A stretch of DNA of 12,953 nucleotides from Syntrophaceae bacterium UBA7544 (GTDB lineage Bacteria > Desulfobacterota > Syntrophia > Syntrophales > Smithellaceae), in assembly GCA_002479215.1 (NCBI GenBank), contig DLME01000098.1, forward strand, positions 1-12,953, read 5' to 3'. The notes under the pieces are model-generated. The model ran no database searches, was not told the origin of the DNA, and was given only the letters and a program-made list of their open reading frames with translations. Positions 1 through 6,061 of the stretch are shown here, one piece after another. Each line of letters begins with the position of its first letter. Position 1 is the first letter of the stretch. Both the position numbers and the translations under genes were made by a program.

Positions 1-80
1 TTGGCATCGGAAACTTTCCTGATTTTTTTTAAGAGTCCTGCCACCAGTGCAGGATCACGATACTCATCAATATATTTCAT
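1..80 (-). CDS. hypD: HypD, [NiFe] hydrogenase maturation protein (5' end only)
   Basis: Reading leftward from an ATG at 80-78 gives 26 residues beginning MKYIDEYRDPALVAGLLKKI, which matches the well-conserved HypD N-terminus. The rest lies beyond the left edge, so the iron-sulfur cluster and catalytic cysteines cannot be seen. HypD is the redox-active scaffold that, with HypC, carries the iron atom while HypE supplies cyanide, forming the Fe(CN)2CO part of the active site. Its start overlaps the end of hypC by 14 bases, which suggests translational coupling. The family call rests on a short but distinctive N-terminus plus the hypA-hypC-hypD order. Confidence 0.88.
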   Translation of the reverse strand, partial: MKYIDEYRDPALVAGLLKKIRKVSDA

Positions 81-297
81 TATCGATAAGCTCTTGCAGC
101 GCTGCCAGTTTTTCTTTTGCCGACTCTACATCTATCTTGTGAATGGCATAACCCGCATGGCTAATCACATAATCACCAACGACGACTGGTTCATCCACGA
201 TATCCAAGCAAACCTCACGTCTCGTTCCACTGATATCGATGATTGCATAATTATCTTCGTCAATCGAAATGATTATTCCGGGAAATCCAATACACAT
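67..297 (-). CDS. hypC: HypC, hydrogenase maturation chaperone
   Basis: This is a 76-residue protein, the usual size for HypC/HybG. It begins MCIGFPG, the family signature. After Met removal the N-terminal Cys2 is the ligand that holds iron in the HypC-HypD complex and later contacts the hydrogenase large-subunit precursor. The rest of the fold is also recognisable, including GDYVISHAGYAIHKID at about residues 41-56, the conserved oligonucleotide-binding-like barrel. It acts in the cytoplasm. The gene follows hypA after a 9-base gap and overlaps hypD by 14 bases, so the three are surely cotranscribed. Whether it serves only this hydrogenase or others in the genome cannot be told from the window. 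Confidence 0.95.
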   Translation of the reverse strand: MCIGFPGIIISIDEDNYAIIDISGTRREVCLDIVDEPVVVGDYVISHAGYAIHKIDVESAKEKLAALQELIDNEIY

Positions 298-306
298 AAT
301 TAATTC

Positions 307-651
307 CTAATCTACGTCCATTTCTAAAATTCGCAATTCTTCCGTACCGCCAGTTAAAATAACTTCTTCTCCACCACATTTTGGGCAGATGGCCGAATAT
401 GTTTCCACTTCTAAATCTTTTGCGCAGGAAAAGCAATGGATAACGGCGGACTGAATATTAAAGCCCAGAGAGGCATTCTCAGCAAGTGTATTTTTTGCCT
501 GCACTTCAAAAGCAAATTGTAGAGATCTCGACTCGATACAGGATAGGCGGCCAAAGGAAAGTAAGATTGAATTCACTTTGCTGAAATGTTGCTTTGCTGC
601 ATATTCCTGAACGATATTTAAAATGGACTGAGCTAAATACAGTTCATGCAT
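307..651 (-). CDS. hypA: HypA, nickel-insertion metallochaperone
   Basis: The protein has 114 residues, typical of HypA/HybF. It opens MHELYLAQSIL: the N-terminal amine, His2 and nearby Glu3 form the nickel site known in this family. A structural zinc ribbon follows, with Cys73-x2-Cys76 and Cys89-x2-Cys92. HypA works with the GTPase HypB to deliver nickel to the hydrogenase large subunit after iron has been loaded. HypB is not in this window and may lie past the left edge. The start overlaps the end of the upstream endopeptidase gene by 8 bases, so translation is probably coupled. All expected ligands are present and nothing looks degraded. Confidence 0.96.
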   Translation of the reverse strand: MHELYLAQSILNIVQEYAAKQHFSKVNSILLSFGRLSCIESRSLQFAFEVQAKNTLAENASLGFNIQSAVIHCFSCAKDLEVETYSAICPKCGGEEVILTGGTEELRILEMDVD

Positions 652-1144
652 TTTCTATTCTTTCCAAAGTCACATCCAATTTGGATAATTCTGCCAGAAG
701 TAATTTCTCCATAACCGGAAACTTCTCCTGCATCATAGCAGTCATTTCCAGATTCATTTCACCATAATTCTGAGGAACAATGCACAGGAATAATGTTTCG
801 GGTAATTCGTCCAGAAGCTCCACTTTAAATAAGACATCAAAAAACGTGACTTCATGAGCCGTTGTGGGAGGCGGCATGTGCGCTTGCATTTCCTGAGTAT
901 TAAAGCGATAAATAGATCCGGGTGTATCCTTTGCCTTTAAAACATCGATCACAATCAAATTGTCGCAACTGCAAATGATGTCGATGAGAGCATAACCAAG
1001 CGTGCCACCATCAACAATCTTTATACTATCAGTCGCAAGGTAACGTTCAGAAAACCAGCGGACAAAATGAACGCCGAAGCCCTCGTCCCTGAGCAGGATA
1101 TTCCCTACGCCCAGGATCGTGACCTTTTCCTTCTTTTCAGTCAT
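644..1144 (-). CDS. [NiFe] hydrogenase maturation endopeptidase (HyaD/HybD/HupD family)
   Basis: This 166-residue protease removes the C-terminal tail of the hydrogenase large subunit once nickel is in place. The family motif GVGNILLRDEGFGVH lies at residues 12-26. The three nickel-sensing ligands expected from HybD are present: Glu21, Asp67 (IVIDVL) and His97 (TTAHEV). I start it at the ATG at 1144 because the family begins a few residues before the GxGN motif. An in-frame extension back to 1237 would add 31 unrelated residues and run through a terminator hairpin. The ribosome-binding site is weak (GAG about 12 bases upstream). It is the first gene after that terminator and overlaps hypA by 8 bases. 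The natural substrate is very likely the large subunit at 1926-3602, but the exact subfamily symbol cannot be fixed here. Confidence 0.93.
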   Translation of the reverse strand: MTEKKEKVTILGVGNILLRDEGFGVHFVRWFSERYLATDSIKIVDGGTLGYALIDIICSCDNLIVIDVLKAKDTPGSIYRFNTQEMQAHMPPPTTAHEVTFFDVLFKVELLDELPETLFLCIVPQNYGEMNLEMTAMMQEKFPVMEKLLLAELSKLDVTLERIENA

Positions 1145-1185
1145 AATGTGTAATCTCAATATATGACTGTTTATCAACAGCCCAT

Positions 1186-1225
1186 TAAAAAATAAGAGGG
1201 GAGAATAGTTATATCTCTCCCCTCT
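1186..1225 (-). terminator. Intrinsic terminator between cytochrome b and maturation genes
   Basis: A perfect 10-bp inverted repeat (1195-1204 pairing with 1216-1225, GC-rich core GAGGGGAGA) encloses an 11-base loop. In the minus-strand transcript it is followed at once by UUAUUUUUU (plus-strand A run at 1187-1192). It starts 25 bases after the cytochrome b stop. The T-run is on the correct side only for leftward transcription. It should wholly or partly separate expression of the hydrogenase structural genes from the protease-hypA-hypC-hypD genes. I see no convincing promoter in the ~40 bases between it and the protease start. Confidence 0.85.
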
Positions 1226-1249
1226 CGAAAAAAACAATAGTTCTTCCGA

Positions 1250-1915
1250 TTACTCCTTTATCTGTTTGAACTTTGTTCCTCCGATCATGGAGGAAACCGT
1301 ACCCTGCTTCAGAACGGCGTCATACCAGAAAGCCATGTAGATATGGACCACGATGAACAGGATGAATAACCAGGTGAAAATGTGGTGGATGTAACGGACC
1401 ACGGCCAGGCCGCCCAGCAGATTCTCTACCGGTTTCAGCACGAAGTATGCCACCGATGTCAGACCGGCATGGTATCCGGCCCCCATCAGGATCACCCCCG
1501 TGATGAGAGTGACGACGACCATACCCCAGCAACCGGAATAGACCAGAGCCTGCACGGGCCCGTACAGGTACTTCTGTTCCGGATGTCCCTTGATCAGCAG
1601 ATAGAATTTAATCTGCTGGACCAAGCCTTTTAAATCCGTCCAAGCCAGGAAATCCTTCCAGTCCGCATGAAAACGGGAGAAGACAGCCAAATAAAGCCGC
1701 CAGATGGAAAGGAAGATGAGAAACACGCCGAACAGGATATGGACAAAACGCACATTGCCCATGAAAAATTTGTCTACAGTTTCTCCTTTGTATATCGTAA
1801 ATGGATCGGCGATATAGAAACCGGTCGCGATCAATATGAATATTGAGATCGCCACGGCCCAGTGGTTGATCCGCAGGGTAGCAGACCACTCTTTGATACC
1901 TAAATATTTTTGCAT
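1250..1915 (-). CDS. Ni/Fe-hydrogenase b-type cytochrome subunit (HyaC/HupC/HydC type)
   Basis: This 221-residue integral membrane protein passes electrons from the hydrogenase small subunit to the quinone pool. Four hydrophobic helices lie at about residues 16-36, 56-76, 125-147 and 179-197. Candidate haem ligands are His18 (INHWA), His59 (RFVHI), His177 or His178 (RYIHHIF) and His191 (VVHIYM), the pattern of the two-haem family. I choose the ATG at 1915 because AAGGGGG sits just upstream. A longer frame to 2041 would overlap the large subunit and add residues unlike the family. It lies 10 bases after the large-subunit stop and is the last gene before the terminator. Its presence marks the enzyme as a membrane-anchored respiratory (H2-oxidising) hydrogenase rather than a soluble one. 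Confidence 0.94.
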   Translation of the reverse strand: MQKYLGIKEWSATLRINHWAVAISIFILIATGFYIADPFTIYKGETVDKFFMGNVRFVHILFGVFLIFLSIWRLYLAVFSRFHADWKDFLAWTDLKGLVQQIKFYLLIKGHPEQKYLYGPVQALVYSGCWGMVVVTLITGVILMGAGYHAGLTSVAYFVLKPVENLLGGLAVVRYIHHIFTWLFILFIVVHIYMAFWYDAVLKQGTVSSMIGGTKFKQIKE

Positions 1916-1925
1916 GATCGCCCCC

Positions 1926-3602
1926 TTAAGCCACTTTAAATTTTTTGATCTCATTCGTTTTTGGATCGATAATATGCACTGCGCAAGCCATGCACGGATC
2001 AAACGAATGGATCGTCCGGATAATTTCCAGCGGCTGGTCAACTTTAGCCAGTTTCGTTCCGATCAAGGATTCTTCATAGGGACCGCGTAAACCCGCTTTA
2101 TCACGAGGTGAGCAGTTCCAGGTTGAAGGGACAACCGCCTGATAGTTGGAAATAACTTCGTTTTCGATTTTGATCCAATGACCAAGTGCGCCGCGCGGCG
2201 GTTCCGTCATGCCGCGCCCTTGTGCCGGTTTCTTGGGAACATCGCAGCGTGTCCAGGTGCGGGTGTCACCCTTTTTGATGTTTGCGATCAACTCATTCAC
2301 CCATCCTTCGGTATTGTCCGCGACCAGCTTTGTTTCCAAGGCACGTGCTGCCGTCCTGCCTAATGTGGAGAACAGAACTGAAGCGGGCAGTCCGGTTGTT
2401 TTCAAGGTGGAATCGATAAGCGGTTTAATTGCTTTATCACCCTGGGCATAGCCGACAACCATACGAGCCAATGGACCTACTTCATAAGGCTTATTGTCGT
2501 AACGGGGTGCTTTACACCAGGTATATTTTTCATTACCTTTTACATTACCGTTGCTGTCATATCCTGTGTATTCGGGATCGGTTGTTCCGTTGAAAGGATG
2601 TTGCGGTTCTTTACCTTTATACCAGGAATGAGTTGCTTCTTCGGTGATTTTTGTTTCATCGAGTTTCATTGGTTTAGCCAGGTTTCTGTCTTTGACAATT
2701 CCGCGCGGGAAGAGCAATTTATTCCAATCGTCATCCAGCGGGAATCCGCCGTAAGACAGATAATTCTTCACACCGCCGCCAACACCTTTCAAGCCTTCAT
2801 CTTTATAGTAAGTGGCTGCCAAAAGGACATCCGGCAGGTAAGCTGTTTCGACAAAGTTTTTCATTTCTTTGAAACGGAACAGATACTGTCCCAAACGTTC
2901 GGCATCAAATAAATCCATGCCCGAGGTAATACCGCCGACAACCAGTGACTGCGGATGAGGATTCTTTCCGCCAAGTATAGCCATCATCTGGGCGCCGACT
3001 TTGGAAATTGCCAGGGCATCAAGATAATGGGAAAGAATGATTAAATTTGCTTCCGGCGGCAGTTTGTAAGATGGGTTTCCCCAGTAGGCGTTCGCAAACG
3101 GTCCGAGGCGGCCGGATTTGACGAATTTCGTGAGACGCTCCTGAACGGCTTTGTAATGTGTCTCCGAACAATTGTAAGGATTTTTGCTATATCCTTTAGC
3201 CATCTCCACTGTTTTTTTGGGGCTGGCCGAAAGCGCGCTGACGACATCCACCCAATCGAGGCCATGCAGATGATAAAAATGCATGACATGGTCAGTCAGG
3301 TAAAGAGAGGCGCTGATTAAATTACGGGCGATTCTGGCATTGGGCGGCGGTTTGATGCCAAAAGCATCTTCACAGGCCAGAATGCTGGCTTCATAGTGTA
3401 CATAAGTACAAACACCGCAGAAACGCTGGACGATCAAACCGGCATCACGCGGGTCGCGTCCCTTTAAAATGGTCTCAATACCACGCCAGAGTGTTATGCT
3501 GCTCCAGGCATCTTTGATGACGTTATTATCATCAACTTCCACTTCAATCCTTAAATGTCCTTCAATCCTGGTGATCGGATCGACAATAATTCTCTTGGTC
3601 AT
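1926..3602 (-). CDS. [NiFe] hydrogenase large subunit, group 1 uptake type
   Basis: This 558-residue catalytic subunit splits H2 at a Ni-Fe(CN)2CO centre. The N-terminal L1 motif RFCGVCTYVH supplies Cys62 and Cys65. The C-terminal L2 motif DPCMACAVH supplies Cys537 and Cys540. His543 is followed by a 15-residue tail that the maturation endopeptidase should cut off after nickel insertion. Both cysteine pairs are intact, so it is an active hydrogenase rather than a complex I-like relative. It starts at the ATG at 3602 with GGAGG about 8 bases upstream, inside the end of the small-subunit gene (3-base gap). It has no signal peptide and should be exported as a passenger of the small subunit. I place it in group 1 from the neighbouring cytochrome b and Tat-signalled small subunit, and do not assign a finer subgroup. 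Confidence 0.97.
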   Translation of the reverse strand: MTKRIIVDPITRIEGHLRIEVEVDDNNVIKDAWSSITLWRGIETILKGRDPRDAGLIVQRFCGVCTYVHYEASILACEDAFGIKPPPNARIARNLISASLYLTDHVMHFYHLHGLDWVDVVSALSASPKKTVEMAKGYSKNPYNCSETHYKAVQERLTKFVKSGRLGPFANAYWGNPSYKLPPEANLIILSHYLDALAISKVGAQMMAILGGKNPHPQSLVVGGITSGMDLFDAERLGQYLFRFKEMKNFVETAYLPDVLLAATYYKDEGLKGVGGGVKNYLSYGGFPLDDDWNKLLFPRGIVKDRNLAKPMKLDETKITEEATHSWYKGKEPQHPFNGTTDPEYTGYDSNGNVKGNEKYTWCKAPRYDNKPYEVGPLARMVVGYAQGDKAIKPLIDSTLKTTGLPASVLFSTLGRTAARALETKLVADNTEGWVNELIANIKKGDTRTWTRCDVPKKPAQGRGMTEPPRGALGHWIKIENEVISNYQAVVPSTWNCSPRDKAGLRGPYEESLIGTKLAKVDQPLEIIRTIHSFDPCMACAVHIIDPKTNEIKKFKVA

Positions 3603-3605
3603 ATG

Positions 3606-4829
3606 TTATTCCTCCGTCCGGTCGTCTTTATGAGATGTGGGGGCCGTTTTAAAAAAATCGCTCTGGTGGTGCCTGACTGCACTTGCTACAGCATGAACTG
3701 CAACTCCGGCTACGGCTGCACCTGTTAAAACGGCGCCGATAGTATCGACTGTTTTTTCACCGCCACCGTAAGTTTTTTCATCAAGCGGTTTTTCCAGCGG
3801 GGCCATGGTATCCCAGAATGCCGGTTCGGTACAACCAATGCAACCATGCCCTGCCATAATCGGCCAGGATACACCGTCATTGAAGCGAACTTTACTACAG
3901 TTGCCATAGGTATAAGGACCTTTGCAACCCATTTTATATAAGCACCAGCCTTTGAGTGCGCTTTTATCGCCCCATTCTTCGACGAATTCCGAGGCGTCAT
4001 AATGCGACCTTCTTTCACAATAGTCGTGAATGCGTTTTCCGTATGACCATACGGGTCTGCCCAACGAATCCAATGGGGGGAGAGTTCCAAACATGATGTA
4101 GTGGAGTAATGTTCCGGTGAAGTTTACGGCATTGGGCGGACAACCGGCGATATTGACGGTAGAAATTCCCAACGCCCGGCCGACGCCCGTCGCATCGGTA
4201 GGATTCGGTTTGGCGGCCTGGATATTACCGTTAACTGCGCAGGCGCCGATGCAAACAACGGCTGCGGCTTTGGAGGCGACTTCTTTGCCTACTTCAATAC
4301 CGGTCTTACCTTTGGGACCGAGAGTTAAATATTTGCCGTTCAAACCGCGAGGCAGACCGCCCTCGATGACACAAATGAACTTGCCGGCAAAGTCATGAAT
4401 GGCCTTCTGCAGATTTTGTTCGGCCTGGTAACCAGAAGCCGCCATTAGTGTTTCATGGTATTCTAGCGAGATAGTTTCCAAAAGAATAGTGTCCACATTG
4501 GGATAAGAAGAACGTAAAAATGCTTCGCTGCAACCTGTGCATTCGGCAAAATGCAGCCACACCACAGGAATGCGGCCGAAATTTTCTGCGGCTTTGGCTA
4601 CCAATGGACGGAAAATAGGCGGAAGCATCAACGCTGCAGTCATTGCCGATGTCCATTTAATGAAATCTCTTCTACTGAAACCCCGGTCTTTTAAAATTTC
4701 ATGCAAGTCTTCTCTTGGTTCGGGTAAATCTTTTTCGATTTGTTCCATGTGAAGCTCACAATGCTTCATCAAGTCTTTGTACTGCTGGTCAATCATTTTC
4801 TTGTATTCGGAATTATTCCCTTTTGCCAT
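3606..4829 (-). CDS. [NiFe] hydrogenase small subunit, Tat-exported, membrane-anchored
   Basis: This 407-residue subunit carries the three-cluster electron relay. A twin-arginine signal SRRDFIKW (Arg53-Arg54) precedes a hydrophobic stretch and an AKA cleavage region near residue 80. About 50 charged residues come before the signal. Cluster ligands are visible: Cys97/Cys100 (ECTGCSE), Cys197 and Cys230 for the proximal cluster, His268, Cys271, Cys296 and Cys302 for the distal one, and Cys311, Cys330 and Cys333 for the medial [3Fe-4S] cluster. The proximal motif is ECTGCSE, without the extra cysteine (CTCC) of oxygen-tolerant enzymes. A C-terminal helix at about 364-386 should anchor it beside cytochrome b. 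I choose the third in-frame ATG (4829) because AAAGGGGG lies about 5 bases upstream; earlier ATGs at 4859 and 4844 lack this. It precedes the large subunit by 3 bases. Confidence 0.96.
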   Translation of the reverse strand: MAKGNNSEYKKMIDQQYKDLMKHCELHMEQIEKDLPEPREDLHEILKDRGFSRRDFIKWTSAMTAALMLPPIFRPLVAKAAENFGRIPVVWLHFAECTGCSEAFLRSSYPNVDTILLETISLEYHETLMAASGYQAEQNLQKAIHDFAGKFICVIEGGLPRGLNGKYLTLGPKGKTGIEVGKEVASKAAAVVCIGACAVNGNIQAAKPNPTDATGVGRALGISTVNIAGCPPNAVNFTGTLLHYIMFGTLPPLDSLGRPVWSYGKRIHDYCERRSHYDASEFVEEWGDKSALKGWCLYKMGCKGPYTYGNCSKVRFNDGVSWPIMAGHGCIGCTEPAFWDTMAPLEKPLDEKTYGGGEKTVDTIGAVLTGAAVAGVAVHAVASAVRHHQSDFFKTAPTSHKDDRTEE

Positions 4830-4888
4830 ACTTCCCCCTTTCATCTGATCTTTAAGCATATCACTTTTATTGAGACATGCCGGTTTTG

Positions 4889-5062
4889 TTATTCTTTGTT
4901 TTCTTTTTGCTCGGGTACCTTTGCTGGTTCATCCATGGACTTTTTAAAATTTCGGATGGCTTTGCCGATTGCCCCGCCGATTTCCGGGATCTTACCGGGC
5001 CCGAAAATAATCAAGGCGATAACCATTATAATTATTAATTCTTACAATCCTACCCTAGGCAT
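4889..5062 (-). pseudogene. tatA: tatA-like gene interrupted by an in-frame TAA at codon 7
   Basis: From the ATG at 5062 (AGAG about 9 bases upstream) the frame reads MPRVGL, then TAA, then ELIIIMVIALIIFGPGKIPE and on through IGGAIGKAIRNFKKSMDEP to a stop at 4889. The part after the TAA is an unmistakable TatA: short membrane helix, FGPGK hinge, amphipathic helix, then a charged tail. Counting from the ATG, the stop falls where TatA proteins usually have Gln or Pro just before Glu8-Leu9, so it may be one CAA-to-TAA change. Internal initiation at the ATG at 5026 would give 45 residues lacking about half the membrane helix. It sits between the tetR gene and the hydrogenase small subunit, whose Tat signal it would have served. 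The alternative explanations are a sequencing error or stop readthrough. Confidence 0.75.
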
Positions 5063-5132
5063 AAATAATCTCTTTTTCTTTTATATCGCCAATATTCAAT
5101 TTTTTATTTTTCAAAGTTTCTTTCTCAACAAA

Positions 5133-5762
5133 TTATTTTTTTAAGCCTTTGATAAAAATGTTTAAACTATCCTTTACCATTGAGTGAATCCTATCCGCGC
5201 GTTTCGCCGGATTGCCCATGAAGAGATAAAGGGAAATAATGCCATTGAACAGACCCCATATCGCATTTTGTGCCTGCCGGATATCGATTATCGGCGTGAA
5301 TTCACCGGAATCAATGCCCTTTTGAATTATTGTAGAAATGACCTTAATATTGTCATTTGTCGTCCGGATGAGCTCGGTGTTTTGTTCTTGCGTCAGATTC
5401 ATCTGCTCCGTTTGCAGCATGAAAGTCATAAGTATTCTGAATAACTCGTTATGATCTAAAAAATAATTAATGTAAATCTGCGAAAATTCCAGCAAAAGTT
5501 CCGCAGCCGACGCTTCCCTTGTGGAAAATATTTTAATGTTTTTATTAAGTTCGATATTATCGGTAATCAAAACTTGGGCGTATATCTCTTCTTTGGAGTC
5601 AAAATAAAGATAAATCGAACCTTTACTGACTCCAGCCTTGGCCGCGATACTATCCACGGTTACGGATTTGAAACCTCGATCAAAGAAAAGTTTTCTTGCC
5701 GCTCTTAAGATTGTGTTTTTCTTATTTTCTTTTTCCTTTTTCCTTTTTTCCGGCGAGCCCAA
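5133..5762 (-). CDS. TetR/AcrR-family transcriptional regulator, TTG start
   Basis: This 209-residue protein has a standard TetR N-terminal DNA-binding domain at about residues 15-60. The helix-turn-helix is TVDSIAAKAGVSKGSIYLYF and is followed by DSKEEIYAQVL. The C-terminal two thirds are helical and hydrophobic, the usual ligand-binding and dimerisation half, with no clue to the ligand. The N-terminus is unusually lysine- and glutamate-rich (KRKKEKENKK). The start codon is TTG at 5762, supported by a strong GAGGAGG about 10 bases upstream. It lies 70 bases before the tatA-like frame and the hydrogenase genes on the same strand, so it could be the first gene of that operon or a local repressor of it. 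A dyad overlapping its probable transcription start suggests it controls itself. Confidence 0.92.
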   Translation of the reverse strand: MGSPEKRKKEKENKKNTILRAARKLFFDRGFKSVTVDSIAAKAGVSKGSIYLYFDSKEEIYAQVLITDNIELNKNIKIFSTREASAAELLLEFSQIYINYFLDHNELFRILMTFMLQTEQMNLTQEQNTELIRTTNDNIKVISTIIQKGIDSGEFTPIIDIRQAQNAIWGLFNGIISLYLFMGNPAKRADRIHSMVKDSLNIFIKGLKK

Positions 5763-5819
5763 AATAGGTACTCCTCCTCAAGTTAAAGTGATGGTTATTT
5801 GTTTTTTGGTATTTCTCTC

Positions 5820-5832
5820 TGACCCCTGGTCA
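5820..5832. promoter_or_regulatory. Dyad TGACC-CCT-GGTCA, candidate TetR operator
   Basis: Two perfect 5-base arms are separated by 3 bases. The dyad falls right after the likely -10 region of the tetR promoter, covering the expected transcription start. TetR-family proteins commonly bind such dyads at their own promoters. Assignment to this TetR is inferred from position. Confidence 0.5.
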
Positions 5833-5836
5833 CAAA

Positions 5837-5865
5837 TCCGTATATTAATATCGGGGCTATGTCAA
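5837..5865 (-). promoter_or_regulatory. Probable sigma70 promoter of tetR (and perhaps the hydrogenase operon)
   Basis: On the minus strand a perfect -35 TTGACA (5865-5860) is followed after 15 bases by TATACG, or after 17 bases by TACGGA, as a moderate -10. A 10-bp palindrome ATATTAATAT (5842-5851) lies between the two boxes and could be a second protein site. The start codon is about 75 bases downstream of the -10. Confidence 0.6.
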
Positions 5866-5913
5866 GAAAAAATTCCCGATTAGTATGGACTGAATTTGTC
5901 TTATGAAAATTGC

Positions 5914-6054
5914 TTACTTAAGCTTTTCCAGTTGCCGGACGGGGTCTTTCAGAGGCGGACGCCTGTTGATGTTATGGACATCCTGGCAATACTGACAGCA
6001 TATCCTGTAGATTTCTATTATAACCGCTTTTGCTTTTATCTGGTTGACCTTTTC
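5914..6054 (-). other. 46-codon open frame without a start codon, CCQYC motif
   Basis: The 298-base stretch between the VWA gene (ends 6062) and the tetR start holds, besides the tetR promoter, an open minus-strand frame with no ATG, GTG or TTG. It reads EKVNQIKAKAVIIEIYRICC, then QYCQDVHNINRRPPLKDPVR and QLEKLK. Codon choice looks like that of neighbouring real genes, and the cysteine cluster and charged tail look protein-like. It may be the remnant of a small gene or chance. I recognise no family. I see no terminator for the VWA gene in this stretch. Confidence 0.25.
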
Positions 6055-6061
6055 TTAAAAG

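Noticed and set aside
1..303. 100-codon plus-strand open frame at the left edge
   Set aside because: It is the antisense shadow of hypC and the hypD start, both of which match known families strongly.
1145..1237. N-terminal extension of the endopeptidase to 1237
   Set aside because: It would translate through the terminator hairpin, and the family starts just before the GxGN motif at the ATG at 1144.
1916..2041. N-terminal extension of cytochrome b into the large-subunit gene
   Set aside because: The ATG at 1915 has a strong AAGGGGG and the protein then begins as the family does; the extension is the large subunit read in another frame.
4740..5144. 134-codon plus-strand hydrophobic frame
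   Set aside because: It is antisense to the tatA-like gene and the small-subunit start; its hydrophobicity mirrors that and it has no family features.
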